DNA of 64,000 bases from Hydnum rufescens UP504 (lineage: Eukaryota > Basidiomycota > Agaricomycetes > Cantharellales > Hydnaceae). The stretch covers positions 142,739 through 206,738 of the forward strand of contig MU129001.1 in NCBI GenBank assembly GCA_014904985.1. The letters are read 5' to 3'. Within the stretch, counting starts at the first letter, position 1, and every line of letters starts with the position of its first letter. Below, one piece after another: positions 1 to 12,899 of this stretch. The notes beneath the pieces are model-generated. The model saw only the letters and a list, made by a program, of their open reading frames with translations, made no database searches and had not been told where the DNA came from. The position numbers were made by a program, and so were the translations under genes.

Positions 1-827
1 ACTAAGTATGACACCATTAGCGGAGCGAAAAAACCTATAGCCTGCAGCCATTGCTTTGGTGGTATCGATATAGATGAGCACTTCAGCACCGCTGCGCATT
101 CCTGAGACAATGAGAGATTATTCTCCGGTTAGAGTATAAATGGGTTGAGTCATATTACCGCTGATAACTCCTTCATCGGATGGGAGACCAGAAGCGAGAT
201 GGATGTGATTTCGGTACATTCGGGAGAGCCCTTCCTTCGCTGTACATGGTGGCTGATAAGGAGAAACAACTCGGGGGCCCATTCATGATTCACACACCTA
301 CTGACTCCCATGCTTTGTTGGATGTGCCGTGTATGGCCACGGGTATTTCCTCTGCTGATTTTATCTCCTCCAACTCTAGGGAATCAACCTAGGAAAATAT
401 AGTATGAGAATTTCAGATATGGGTGAGAGATGCCGGGTACAGTGATGAATACTTTGATAGAATGGCCCTGATTAGCTCTAATCCACCATATACCATCCTC
501 CTTTTCTACCCCATTAGCAGGCTCAAATTTAAGACTGAACCGTTGTTTCGCGTTATCTGCGACGATCTTTTGGATCATCGTAAAATCTACGCTCTTCATC
601 ATTGGGCGGGCTAACTAGAATCGTCATAAAATTGTGTCCAGGAGGATCTATGACGATGGAGATGAGGAACACACCAATTCGGTTACTTTGACATAGCCAT
701 CGGCCCTCATGACAAGACTTTCTTTGGCGGCGCCGTGTCGCAGAATGTACGACAGGGTCTTGGATACACGTACATCGAGGGCCTCGTTGGGTCGACCGCG
801 GAGTTTGTTTGGAAGATCGGGTGCCAT
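1..827 (-). CDS. TPT1: tRNA 2'-phosphotransferase, 3' end cut by the window edge
   Basis: Final enzyme of tRNA splicing: it moves the 2'-phosphate left at the ligated junction onto NAD+. The first exon carries the family start RVSKTLSYILRHGAAKE followed by MRADGYVKV. The next exon (about 602-390) carries VDFTMIQKIVADNAKQRFSL and WWIRANQGHSIK. Later exons, readable down to base 1, carry AIHGTSNKAWESV, GLSRMYRNHIHLASGLP and IYIDTTKAMAAGYRFF, so the catalytic half is present. The last residues fall outside the window. The open frame continues upstream to 917 but has no ATG there; the ATG at 827 gives MAPDLPNKLRGRP. It is divergent from PLD1, about 190 bp between start codons. It belongs to the same pathway as SEN2 and SEN15 in this window. 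Confidence 0.9.
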
Positions 828-1014
828 GGCCCGCACCCGAGCATTAAAAACAGGTTGGGCTGAGGGAAAACGAGAACCCAGGAGGGCGAGCGGGGACGAT
901 GCCCCTTTAATTGTCAAGTGCCTGTGAGGGTTATCTCCGAGTCACGTGCCCTTAACCAGTGCCTTCCAACTCAAACAAGGATTTAGCCGACGAATTGAAG
1001 GTGTGGCTCTCTTG

Positions 1015-4000
1015 ATGGTTTCGTTAGACCATCTCGCGCATCCGACGGTCGAGGCCACTGCATCTTCCAGTGCCAGGGGCCCAGAAACATACGGGGATTC
1101 TCCCGCGGAAAAATGGAGAAATGGAAATGCTTGGCGCACATTTCATTCCTACAGCGCAAGTCGAGACACAGCTTCACTTGCATCGCCAATCTCGGCCATG
1201 CAAGAATCGTCGGGAGCAACCACATTATCTCTTATGGGTGGTCCTGGACATCCTTCCCGCGGTCAACCCGTCCGATCAAACACAGGCTTTCGCGGCCCTT
1301 TTGACCCCAACATCCCCTCTCCTCGTTCTGAGAGCAAGGGGAGAAGGATCAGCAGTTGGCTTGAACCAATTGAAATGACCGGGATGAAACCCTTGGTGAA
1401 CGAGCCCGCTGACTCGGCATCGGACGAAAACAGCCAACCTTCACCGACACAGGACCCAGCAAACAAGAAACGCGCCAGACCATCCAGATCTGCCACCTCT
1501 TATAAAGGAGGAAAGATTCGGGACGCCTCCCAATCGCGCAGAAGCTCCCAAACGGACAAATCGATGACGTGGGACACCGTACGAAGAATGGGGCTTAGGA
1601 GACATAGGTCCCTTCCACATGTCCCCGACATCCGCGTTGATAGCGAAACGCCCGCTTCTCGACATGAAGAAAAGGGCAAGGACTCGCCTCGCACTATAGC
1701 AGCACGAATGGCATCGCGTCATTGGGGAATTATTAAGCATCGACTCGTTCCAGGCCAAGCAACTGGCGGCGCAGACGGACCTACCTCTGCTGTGGACACG
1801 GATCTCAATATATCTGACGAATTACTAGTAGGAGGCCTTGCCACCCTTATGCTCAGGATGCATTTCGATAGAGACGAACATGATCAACGACGAGTCCCAC
1901 TGCTCCTCCACCATCTCAAAATCAAAGTCAGCGACAGCGTGCACCCTCTAAGTGGCACCCATAGCGTGTTCCGGATTGAGGTATTTTTGATGCGTTATAT
2001 CAGAGAAACCAACCTTATATCTTGATCAACACTAGTGCGAATATGCCAACGGCGCTGCACGATGGGTCATTTATCGCCAGCTCCGCGATTTTGTTTCTCT
2101 GCATACTCACTACCGAGTTGCCAACGTTTACGGCCGGGCTGACTTGTCCCTACCTGAGTTTCCCATGACAAGTATATTACCTTGAAAATATTCTCCTCAT
2201 TTCATCTCATGCCCCTTTCAGGTATCCCTTACTTCAACTTTCTCAAGTCACAAACCGGTAATCTTCCTGCAAACGAACGACGCGCTTCTTTCGCTCGTCT
2301 TCAGCGATTGCATCTCGAGAACTACCTACTGGCACTCATCAAATGTGTCATGTTTCGGCCAGAAGCCAACCGCCTATCCAGATTCTTTGAGATAAGTGCG
2401 CTATCTGTTGCTCTCGCGAAGACAGGTGGTGTTCAGGGGAAAGCGGGGCTCCTGCGAGTTACGGGTGGTGAAGCTAGTCGGAGAAGCTTCGATTCGACCC
2501 TTGCTGTATTCGGTTTAGGACGAGCGGGTAAGCCCAGGTGGTGGAACGTTCGCGAAAGCTACCTGGTCGCAGTAGACGATCCTGGAGACGTACGTCTCAA
2601 TAAACCCAGAGCGGCGTGATGCTCGTACCAATGAACCTTCTTATAGACCACCATATATGATGTCTTCCTGATTGATACCGATTTCTCCATCGAAAAGCCC
2701 AGAAGATATCATCGCAAACCGGATATCACTCATTTTGATGACATCGGGAATCCGAATCCCGATGGTGATAATGTCGGCGATCCAGCAGGCGATGACAATC
2801 TTCCTAACCCCGATGCCTCCACCCCTACAAGGGGGGGAATCTGGTCGCGTATTTCCGCTCGTGTGCAACCATCTTGGCCCTCAAAAAGGCCGAAACATTC
2901 ATGGACGAACGGAGATGCTGGAGAAAGTAATCACCCGACATTGACTAATGGGGATTCCGTCCAAAAGACCCGTGTAGATGAACAAGCTATTACGAAGAAT
3001 AGTACAGTCCACTCTGGTAGTTGGGAAGGCAAGAACAAGGATACCAGTCATCATACGTTTTATATCCAAAATTCACAACGAAGATTGAAGTTGGTGGCTA
3101 AAAATGAGGTGAGCCCCCTCCCACCCCCCCTCATATTTTCTAGAAACGCATTCCTGTTTAGCGACAACTTGAGCAATGGATTGCATCAATGGAGCGAATG
3201 GCCGAGAAGTCTCACTGGACAAAATCAAATCGCTTTGGCAGTTTCGCTCCCATCCGCTTGAACGTCGCTGCTCAATGGCTAGTTGACGGGGTTAATTCGT
3301 TTCCCCTGAGATCTATGGAGGGCTTGCTAAGCTGTTTTTCCTCCAGCGGGATTACTTTTGGAACCTCAGCCGGGCCATATCTCTCGCGAAGGAGGCCATT
3401 TACATTCATGATTGGTGGCTTTCCCCCGGTGAATATTATTAATTCTCTGAAAAACACTGTTTTGTGGGATATTGACAACAAATCTTCAGAAATTCAAATG
3501 CGAAGGCCGAATAAGCATCATTACCGCCTTGATCAGCTTTTGAAGGCCAGAGCTGAAGCCGGTGTCAAGATATTCGTGATCATCTAGCAAGTATTCGCCC
3601 GTCGTTCATTGGGGTCTATGTCCTGAATGTTACTATCCTCTCCCTAGCAAGGAAGTGTCAAATCGGACCACGCCAACCGATAGCAAGTTAGTTGCAATGT
3701 TACGAGGTTTACCCAATTTACTACCCTTTGTTCTGCAGCTACGCGAAACAGCGGCTAGTGGGCTTGCATCCCAATATCATGGTCCAGCGGTCGCCATCAC
3801 ATTTCACCACCGGGATCCTTTATTGGGCTCATCACGAAAAGTTGTGTGTCATCGACGGGGCCATAGCGTTCATGGGTGGTCTAGACATGTGCTTTGGGCG
3901 CTGGGATACTCCACAGCACGCTCTCGTAGATGACCCAGAAGATCCTCAAAATCAAATATGGCCGGGTATGTCCCTGCGTGTTTCCTTGTGATATGACCAA

Positions 4001-6851
4001 CTTTACCAATATCTGTTTCCTTAGGAAAAGACTATGCAAATGACCGAGTCGTGGGGTTCCACACGCTGACGAAGCCGCACGAAGATTTGTGTGATAGAGG
4101 CAAAGTCCCCAGAATGCCTTGGTATAAGGAGATTTTTGTTCAAACCTACCCCGGACTCATTTGTTTCATGAAAGGCACGATGTGGGACTACAAATTCTCG
4201 GTCAACCAGCACGGGATCTATCTCGACACTTCATCCAACGGTAAATTCCTGCTCTTCATAAAATTGGCGGTTAATGACAATAGATTGATATTTCAAGTTG
4301 GAACCACCTGTTACGAGTGAAGGTCCGTGACGCGCTGTTTGGTTTGGATGCAAAACTCATGTGATCTCCAGTCACATACGCGCATTATGCCTTTCCTCAT
4401 TCCCCCCTCTGAGTTCATGCCGAGCGAACTTGATGGGCAGGGCTTGACCGGGACTTGCGAGCTGCAAGTCTGTCGATCTGCTGGTAGTTGGTCCATGGGA
4501 TTTCAACATCGGATGGAGCATTCTATACAAGAAGCCTATCTTAAAGGTGCGCACTTCAGTCGTTGATTGTGGAGCGACCAAGTCTGACGTCGTTTGAAGC
4601 GATCCAAATGTCAGAACACTTTGTTTACATCGAGAATCAGTTCTTCATCACTAGGTATGACTCTGGATTGTAGACTCCAGGTACAAATCTAACGGGATTT
4701 CTAGCACTGTTGTAAGCGACGTCAAGATCGAAAACCAGATCGGTGATGCACTCGTTAGCCGCATAATGAAAGCCCACCAGAGCCATACACCTTGGAGGGC
4801 CTGCATTGTCCTTCCTTTGCTGCCTGGCTTCACTTTCCCTATCGACCATGGCGATGCAAGTGCTGTGAGACTACTCTTTTGTATGATTGGAATGATACCG
4901 TCTCACTGGATTTCTTTCTAGCTCCGTTTAATCCTGGAATGCCAAAACTGTACTATCTCTCGGGGGCCGCACTCTATCTTTGTTCGTCTGAGAAAGGAGG
5001 GTATCAATGTACGCCGCGCGTCGCCTTTACCCGGAAGATTGCTGATACATTTAATACGCTATAGCCCAGCGACTATATAACCTTCTTCGCATTAAGGACA
5101 TGGGGTAAATTGCGAGGAGACGTGTTGGCAACTGAACAGGTGCTTCCCAGATCTTGTGGCCAGGAAGTTTATTACTCATGTTTTCATCATAGCTGTACGT
5201 TCATGCCAAGGTATATCGCTTTTCCCTGTCTCTGAATGTGTAGTTGACGCTCGACTCGAACACCTCAGATAATGATCGTTGACGATAGGATGGCGATAAT
5301 TGGATCTGCCAATATCAATGAGCGTTCACAGCGAGGAGATCGAGATTCCGAACTTGCAAGTGTTATCCGTGACACCGACATGATCGACTCGTACGTTATT
5401 CCCATGCAATTTTCGTTCTACCAGATACCTCATACCTTGTCTAGAACAATGGGGGGTAAACCGTTCAAGGTCGGCCGATTCGCGCATACCCTGCGAATGC
5501 GGCTAATGCGGGAGCACCTTGGAGTCGATGTGGATGCCATGCACAGCGAGGATCCGATGACAAGCAATCCCTCACCTCCCGAGCCCAGCATCAAACGAGC
5601 AAGCTCTGAGCGGGAGCCTAATCCTAAGATTTCCACGAATGAAGTCCAAGGTTGGTCCTTCTCCACTACCCCCCTCCTTCCCCCCTTCCTATCCGATCGG
5701 GTCCATTCCCACTGACACCACCATGTGTTGTAGAGGCGAGCATGAGTCACTATCTCGAAAAGCCTGATTTCGCAATGTCCACCAATGGGGTGAAGGTAGA
5801 AAACGACCACAGCGGGGTTGATAGGGATAGTGCCGAAGCCCAAATCAGTGGTCCTCACGGGCACACCATCGAGCAGGATCCGGTTGCAAGCCGACCTGTG
5901 ATGAAAGAAGAGCCCATCAAAATGGTGCATGCGGATGGGAGTATGCACGACAATGCAAAAGAAGGAAAGGCTGCCACCATTCCTGTGACCAAGCCTCCTC
6001 GGCAGCACCATTCTAATAAAGTCGGCGCGAACCCGTGGTCTGTCCCTACGCCCAAGCCCATTGTCGACCCGAATGGATTCCAGGATCCGATTTCGGATGC
6101 CTTCTTCAAAGGTGTCTGGATGGCCGCAGCCTCTCATAATGTGCCCAATTCTACCCTCGCCTTTGAATTCCTCATTAACCAGGAATTTTGCAGACCGAGA
6201 TCTTCCGACGGGTTTTCCACTGCATACCTGACGATTCAGTGACCACATGGAAACAGTACAAAGAGTTCATGCAACATCAAGACCGCCACCATCGACATGC
6301 GAAGGACGCATCAACTCCTGCAGGTCTCTCCGAAGCCAGTGGCAGCGGACGCTTAGCACCAGATGGGATGGCTACAGCCGGCGAAGTGCATCCCATTGAT
6401 AGGGCCCATACTCCTGATCCAACTGAAATCGGCGGCAACGGTGATGTTCACGATGCTCGCCCATCTGTGGAGTTGGAACACGACGACGAGGGAAGACTTC
6501 GCCCATCGAACGCTCCTAGCAAGGATAGTCCTCGATCAAGGGCTTCATCCTTCACTCGAGGAAGGAAGGACGGGCATGATCTTACTACTCTCGCCCTCGA
6601 GGGGGGTCCTGCGGCGAAGAGCCCCAGGCCTCGAAGGGCAACCCACGTTGGAGAACCATTCGAGCAGTGGGAAAGAGACGCGATGGAGGACCTCCTCAAA
6701 GAACTCTGCGGTCCTCTCGGTGCGCATATCACAGATCCAGCCACGAATATTCAGACACCTTATTCATGTCCTTTCTATAGTCATTTATCCCACCCGATTT
6801 TTGGAAGGGGAGGACGTGTCTGATAATTTCCTCTTCAATACCGACAAGTGA
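1015..6851 (+). CDS. PLD1: Phospholipase D (PX, PH-like, two HKD motifs)
   Basis: Hydrolyses phosphatidylcholine to phosphatidic acid and choline at membranes; the yeast relative is SPO14. The long N-terminus is low-complexity. A PX-like region follows at about 1690-2300 and a PH-like stretch near 2330-2640. Catalytic motif 1 reads HEKLCVID (near 3835), followed by GGLDMCFGRWDTP. Motif 2 reads VHAK, an intron, then IMIVDD and GSANINERSQRGDRDSE (5195-5370), so both HxKxxxxD centres are intact. The C-terminal part holds NPWSVPTPKPIVDPNGFQDP and ends FLEGEDVSDNFLFNTDK before TGA. At least eight short introns are implied. The frame is open from 946, but the first ATG is at 1015. The two PLD motifs and domain order make the family certain; exact exon borders are not. 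Confidence 0.93.
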
Positions 6852-7051
6852 GTGGGATCACTTTCCACCAATGGCGGCTCCGCTGAAGGCTTTACCGATC
6901 CAGGCTCTTACCACTCCCTATATACAACTAACTCAATCCGAACACAAACTATAACCCCTATCCTGGATGGCCATTTCGTCTACTAATCATTGAAACGGTA
7001 CAAATACACTAGCACATAATCTGAACTTGTCTTGGAATGTATGATACACGC

Positions 7052-8578
7052 TTAGGATATAAAACATTTACGAAGTTCAGTAAACTGACAAGTCTGCCCG
7101 CTCCTTGGACATGTCACGCGTCCGCCGTTCTTTGCTGCCATGTCCTCAAGAGCCTAGGAAAAAGTTTAATTAGTCGATTCCTGCGTTTGCATAAAAGAAC
7201 TACGGCATATACTTGATACGAGTAAACATAACCGTTCTTGAATGCCATGGGAGGATTCAAATCATCCATAATACGCCCGCTGAGGGCACACACGAGGGTA
7301 GAATTTAGATGATGACTACTGGGGACCTCGTGCGCCAGAGCCCCGAGGCCTGATGGATCGCATATTGGACAGTCCTGATTCTTCCCAGCAGTGTGAATGC
7401 GAACAATATCCGTTGTGGATGGCGGAAGATCGGGAGCCATACAGGCGGGATGTTTAAGGGCCACTATTCCGGCGTAAAGTGCGAGTGTGAAAAGGGAGGA
7501 TGAAGGAAGCCCCGTGAGTGTGTATGCCGTATCCGTAAAGTTCTCAGCGAGAGCGTTCCATCGCGACACGTCGTAGAGACGCTTGTATGCCGTTGTTTTG
7601 GGCAGAGAGGGGCCTGCAGGATATGCCAGGAGAGCCATTGCTTGGCGGAGCTGAGGCATATGCGTGTCATGCCACGGAGTGAGGTGCTTTTTGCTATATG
7701 TAATGGCTTGAATGGATTTTCCTGCACGAGCCAGCTCAATAAATTCTTGTATTCGCAAGTCGAATTCGAGGGTGCTCTAGCGGCGGTGTATCAGAATATC
7801 AGCCTTGGGATCGATGGAGGAATACGGTAACAGGCTCACTTTGATCTTGCGCAGAGCGACTTTATTTTCACTGCACCAAGCAAGGGCCTCGGAGCAACTT
7901 TGATGTTCCAGGGCGAAGGTTATCCGACGAATCTCTGCAAAAAGCTCTATATCGACTAGGTTCTATGCTGGTGCGTGAGACGGACTGCGATTGAAGCTGG
8001 GATACTACTGACCTCTAAATCCTTGGCGTCACTGAGCGCTTTCGCCGTCTCGAAGCGCCCATTTCTTAACAACCAGTCGACAAGCCATCGTTCTAAGCGT
8101 GTGTCCGCCATTGACCGAATCGTGGATCCTGGACGCTAGTCAGAGATTGGAATGCAGCGATATGTTCCATCCGAGCTCGCAGAGCTGTCTCTATTGGAGC
8201 AGTATGGCTATTGTGTACATCTGATAGCTAGAAAGATCGTCCAGTCAGTCGGGTGGCCTGCATGACCAGGCATGCGAGTTTGCCTTGCGCTGAAGGCCTT
8301 CAACACGAGCTATCATGTTGTCAAGGGACGTAGAGACAGCCTGTTTAGCCTCATCTTCATCTCCAGAGGTAACTACAATATCACCCGCCGCAGAGGAGAG
8401 GGCAGCGAAGTCACGGTCAATAATACGTTGAGAAGTTCGGAATACTTTGCGTAGTTGTTCGTAAGGAACCTTCAGAATCAAGATGCGTCATGTGTGGATG
8501 AAATCACGCGACATCTATGGTCACCTTCGCAAGGGGTTGTTCGAAAAGGAGGAGGGTGTCGGTGTTGAGTTTGGCCAT
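7052..8578 (-). CDS. FYV10: GID/CTLH E3 ubiquitin ligase subunit (FYV10/MAEA type)
   Basis: A RING-like subunit of the GID (CTLH) ubiquitin ligase, which in yeast marks gluconeogenic enzymes for degradation when glucose returns. The first exon is short (MAKLNTDTLLLFEQPLAK) and joins VPYEQLRKVFRTSQRIIDRD. The middle has the CTLH start MRIQEFIELARAGKSIQAI and the CRA region. The C-terminal degenerate RING reads CPICDPSGLGALAHEV, then STLVCALSGRIMDDLNPPM and NGYVYSYQ. A last exon, found by splicing at about 7140, reads ALEDMAAKNGGRVTCPRSGQ and ends ELRKCFIS, as in other FYV10 proteins. The CTLH-RING signature makes the call safe. The ATG at 8578 fits the family. Its start codon overlaps an ATG of the opposite-strand gene that follows. 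Confidence 0.9.
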
Positions 8579-9281
8579 GATGCCGGCTTTCTCCAGGAAT
8601 CGCCTCGGCTTCAATACACCACAACAACCTTCTCACGCCTTGGGAATTCTCTGCGTGCTTTTTGCTCTTCCGATATCCCACGCACCCCGTCGATTGAAAC
8701 CCCAGTCACTTATGGAATGCTTTATAATCATATCTTTCCCTTACGACTCAGGAAGTCTGTCATTTCTGTGGAAGCGCATTCCTTCAGTATGTGCCCCCGC
8801 CCGGGTTACAGTCATCCAGTACGCATTCCTCGTCCCCCGTGATGCCAGTATCTGCTAGCTGGAGAATAGCAAGGCCGGAGGCCATTGGACTCGACCCTTC
8901 GCAAGAGGATGTCAACGCTGCTGTCATGCTGTAAGACTTGCTCCCAGTGTGATGGATATGCCGCCCGAGAGTTCTTTCGCTTGCTGAACACCGGAAGAAT
9001 CTATGTGCAGAGTCATTACACATTTTTTGTCGGACTGCCGTGATCCTTCGTTTCCAATTAAGGATCGATGAAGTGGGCGTCTCGCCGGGTAGGAAAAACG
9101 ATAAGCAACACCTATTTATGGGCACTATGAATTTGGATTATGATGGCTTCAATGAGGCTTATCGTAGGTGATTGCGTGTTCGGCGCGTTCAGACTGCGTA
9201 GCTCACGTTTGGATAAATCTAATCCTTTTCTTCGCAGGTTGGGGTATTGCTGGGCCATTTCCTCCAGTATCACTGATGTAG
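8577..9281 (+). CDS. Uncharacterised small protein with a CxxCxxC motif (predicted by splicing)
   Basis: No single open frame shows this gene; it appears when short introns are removed. A first exon (MMPAFSRNRLGFNTPQQ...LGILC) ends at a GT near 8650. A clear acceptor (ttacgactcag, about 8752) opens an exon starting EVCHFCGSAFLQYVPPPG, giving C-E-V-C-H-F-C-G at the junction. The frame runs through SWRIARPEAIGLDPSQEDV, crosses an apparent 39-bp intron, and continues LAEHRKNLCAESLHIFCRTA, LRFQLRIDEVGVSPG and LFMGTMNLDYDGFNEAY. After one more intron it ends WGIAGPFPPVSLM and TAG. I do not recognise the family. The cysteine cluster could bind zinc. The start overlaps the FYV10 start codon on the other strand, so a later start or a non-overlapping first exon is possible. 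Confidence 0.4.
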
Positions 9282-10070
9282 GGTAGGATATTACCGATTA
9301 CGGATCCGCCAAATTCAGGTACCGCACATGCAGCCAGATATCGGAATCATATCCCATGATTCGAATTCAGCAATGTAATTGCTCACACAACGTCTTACAA
9401 AGGACAAGTATCGGTGGGGCATATACAGATTGTTTTGCATGCCTGTCCAAACCCATACTCTTATTCGTGCCTGCGTTCGCGAAGTGGTAGACACACAGAA
9501 GGGAAGACCGTCATGAAGGGAACTACAATCATTGCGCTTTGGGGTTTAATAGATGCCCGGAGGCACGGAGGTGTTATCTGGAAATGAAATGGGTGTCAGA
9601 TTATCCTATTATGTAATTATTCGGCACACTCCGAAACCACTTCAACCACAACTCGCATTTGTCACCCTCGGGGCCTCGACATTGGAGAAGTTTGGAATAA
9701 CTATTGCACGAAAACATTATAGAAGTGAAAGTAGCCGCCCAAACCCCCCCCCCCCACCTGATATATCGATTTTCGGATATATCCGAGATGGATTGTTTCG
9801 AGACGGCAAGTCGCGGCCATGCTCGGTCCAAGTTCGCCTCCTTGATCAAATACTTTCCTTTACAACCTCAATTCCGCAAAAGGTCACATCCCTAGATATA
9901 AAGTGCCTTGACTCATCCCACCATAATCTCCGCGATCTGGTACCTTCCCCCTAGGCCCAAGAGATGTTGGATACACCCCAATCTTTTCCTGGCCTAGATG
10001 ATCCGAGACGACGCTTGGACCACGGATTGGGCTCTCGGCGTGCATTGGAGGTCAAGAACGAAAAGGTTTC
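9282..10070. other. Intergenic region upstream of the SLY41-like gene
   Basis: No supported coding exon or RNA gene was found. A run of 12 C lies at about 9744-9755. The last few hundred bases are likely the promoter and 5' leader of the transporter gene. An ATG at 9964 opens a frame without recognisable homology, and an upstream exon of the transporter cannot be excluded. Confidence 0.5.
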
Positions 10071-11842
10071 ATGGAAGGATGGGGCATACTACCAACACCT
10101 GCCTTGTCTCAGCGACCATCGTGGTTGTCATCCATCGTCTCGCTGGCACGGCACAGCCTATCACCTTCCTCGCGCCCTAGACACCGACATACCAGCGCTC
10201 ATTGGAAGCTCAGCGAGGGTGGATTCTCGTTTCCATTTCCTTCATGGTCGACAACTCGCTTCATTTTCTTGTGTTCTCTCTGGTACATGTCCTCAGCGAT
10301 GTCGTCGAATACGGGCAAGGTCATCTTCATGCAATTCCGATTCCCTATCACCCTCACCATCATCCAATTTGGCTTTGTTGCCGCATATTCCGCCCTCCTA
10401 TGCAATCCTGTCTATGGCATGACAATCTTCCGCCCGCCAACAAGGGCGATACTTAGAAGCACCATGCCAATGGCCGCTTTCCAGGTCGGCGGTCACATGT
10501 TTTCCAGCTTTGCGATATCTCGCATACCTGTTAGCACGGTCCATACCATCAAGGTTTGCTGTCATTACCTGCTATTCCACTTTGCTTACTTACTGCTTGG
10601 ACATAGGCTCTATCACCCATGTTCACCGTGATGGCGTATGCGTGCTTCTTCCGTGTTAAATATTCCGTGGCCACCTATGCCTCCCTGCTGCCCCTTACGG
10701 CGGGGGTCATGCTGGCCTGTTCCTTCGACACATCAGCCGCCGACATAATCGGTCTCATTTCTGCGTTTGGCTCTGCAATTGTCTTCGTCTCATCCAACAT
10801 CTTCTTCAAAAAGGTTATGCCCAGCGCACCTTCTGGAATGGGCCCGACCACGGTACCGTCTCACAAGCTTGACAAGATCAACATGCTACTTTACTCATCT
10901 GGCCTCGCGTTCCTGCTCATGATACCGATATGGATATCTTACGACCTTCGGCCACTCGCCGCTCTCTATTACTCCTCATTAGTCAATGCATCGACTAGCG
11001 AAGGATCCGGTCCCTCTGTACCTCTGTACTTTTTTCTTAACGGGACGGTACATTTTGCCCAGAACCTCATTGCCTTTGCCATTCTCGCGTCGACATCCCC
11101 GGTTACCTACAGTATAGCGTCGCTCATCAAGCGTATCGCCGTAATCTGCATCGCCGTCGTTTGGTTTAGTCAGCACGTGCATCCGCTCCAAGGCGCTGGT
11201 ATCTGCCTCACGTTTTTGGGGTTATGGATGTACAACAGTGCAAAAGCGGACGTAGAGCGAGGGGAGAATAAAAGGCGGAGGATCGAGGCCCAGAGTCACC
11301 TGGTGTTGCCAATATCAACTCGTGATTCTGACTTGGCTTCTTCTCTACCCCAGTGGACGATTGATGAAAAGGTGGAATGGGCAGCAGATCCTCCCTCATA
11401 TGCACTCTCCTCTGCTATCACTCGACCGCAACACCCCACAGACACTCCTGGTTCGTCGCCAGTGTCCAACTCCGCACCATCCCTTCCCAACAACAGTAAT
11501 CTTCGCCATCCACGTCCACTTGATATCTCTTCCCTGGAGCCCCTGAAGGCACTAACTGGGTTACCCCACGCGCACGCGCCACCGGTCCTGATTGGGATCA
11601 ACATAGTCCATTCACCCATCCGGTCGTACCCGTCTCCCCCTCCTTCCGCTTCCGCTGACTCCTCATCGCCTTCGCCACCAAACGAGATGCTTGCCTATCC
11701 ACCCTCTCCCTCAAGCCTGAAGAATCGCCAAGGGGTGCTTTCCCACGAAGGTCTTGATTCAGGACAGTACCTCTTGAGTGCGCTCACTTCGATTGGCGCG
11801 ACGCGTCCAGATGGAGTCCGGACACAGGATGAACGTTATTAA
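10071..11842 (+). CDS. SLY41: SLY41-like triose-phosphate/nucleotide-sugar family transporter
   Basis: A multi-pass membrane transporter of the triose-phosphate translocator family. Yeast SLY41 sits in the ER membrane and is tied to Ca2+ balance and ER-Golgi traffic. Exon 1 (10071-10553) carries LWYMSSAMSSNTGKVI and PITLTIIQFGFVAAYSAL. A 53-bp intron follows. Exon 2 (10607-11842) resumes in phase with ALSPMFTVMAYACFFRVKYS and holds further membrane segments, such as TYASLLPLTAGVMLACSF and LYFFLNGTVHFAQNLIAFA. The core ends near SLIKRIAVICIAVVWF and LTFLGLWMYNSAKADVERG. A Ser/Pro-rich cytosolic tail of about 180 residues is longer than the core requires. Spliced length is 571 residues from this ATG. 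The N-terminal part before the first membrane segment has weak support, so the true start may differ. Confidence 0.85.
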
Positions 11843-12587
11843 TGATAGAATCTTGGCTCCGGCTGTACTTGTATTTTATTACCAAGATAGTGATGCCTCA
11901 ATCCATTCAGTCTCGACAAGGTGCGCCGCCTGTTGGATTAAACTGGCTTGCGTATTGCCCAACCTGATCTGTTTCCATCTTTGCGATGCTGCAGAGTCGC
12001 TAGCGATCTGTCAATACTTGCTATGTGCGGTTGTGCTTATCCGTTTTTCGCATTATGGACCTCATCAATCCGAACTAGGCATGGATGTTTTATCTAAGCA
12101 ATTGGCATTCGTTCGTTGGGTCGGATTGGACTTTTGCTCTATAATTCTATCGTTTTAATACTATGGACACCCCTCGCTGTCGTTTATGGCTGTCGAAATG
12201 CTCGTGTTGGTTGTACGCTTGAAGTGAGGTACGAGGCTGAGCAAAGTGTGTGCGTCTGCAGTAGCATCACCCGAACCATCCAGTGTGGACTATCAAAGCA
12301 TGTCAATGATTTTGACGCGATCATCGCCTCCGCACATCCAGCAAAATACTCAGGAATCTTCAACATACTGGGGGTTGTACGCTTCAAATGCACAGGAACA
12401 CTGAATCCTCCCGCAAATCAAGAAAGCTCGCAGCTTTCGTGGGTGACATCGTGAACACTGGGACAATCGAAATGAACCGATGGTTGTATATCAAAGAAGC
12501 GAAGGCAGGAGTCTCATTTATAAGTCCCTAGGGAGACCCGCGACGTACCTGCGGATCTGGGTACGAGCCCATAACACCAAAGATGTC

Positions 12588-12890
12588 CTACAGGAGTGCT
12601 GGCTGATCCCTTAGATCTCGAAGCTCCTGTAAAATCTTGGGATTCGCGGGAAAAAGGCCTGTTGAGGGATGCGTCTCGACATGCCGAGACCACAGAAGTG
12701 ACCTGGCTCTGTCCGGTCCACCTGCGAATGACTTACAGTCGCAACGCGCCTTATTCTTTCTTTGCTTCATCCAAACGTCCAGAATGAAGGGAATATTGGC
12801 AAGCCAGTCGAGCCGTGACGCGCAAGTCGCGTGGCACTGGACACCATAGGAGCGAAGAACGAGAAATACTAACTCATGAGGACCGATTGT
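12588..12890 (-). CDS. Possible terminal exons of an unidentified gene
   Basis: A minus-strand frame reads LVLRSYGVQCHATCASRLDW then IPFILDVWMKQRKNKARCD up to a strong donor (gtaagt). After an 83-bp intron ending in caacag it continues LFPANPKILQELRDLRDQPA and stops at 12588. The splice signals and the phase agree and the peptide looks protein-like. I recognise no family, and no ATG or upstream exon could be placed. It may be the tail of a gene running down from about 13.9 kb, or chance. Confidence 0.22.
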   Translation of the reverse strand, partial: TIGPHELVFLVLRSYGVQCHATCASRLDWLANIPFILDVWMKQRKNKARCDCKSFAGGPDRARSLLWSRHVETHPSTGLFPANPKILQELRDLRDQPALL

Positions 12891-12899
12891 TGTTGTAGG

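Noticed and set aside
5430..6248. 272-codon antisense frame in PLD1
   Set aside because: It mirrors the PLD1 C-terminal coding region, with no family features of its own.
9475..9500. A-box-like sequence (cgcgaagtggtagacacac)
   Set aside because: No matching B box or cloverleaf was found downstream.
9744..9755. Run of 12 C
   Set aside because: A simple homopolymer with no neighbouring structure; likely prone to length errors, not functional.
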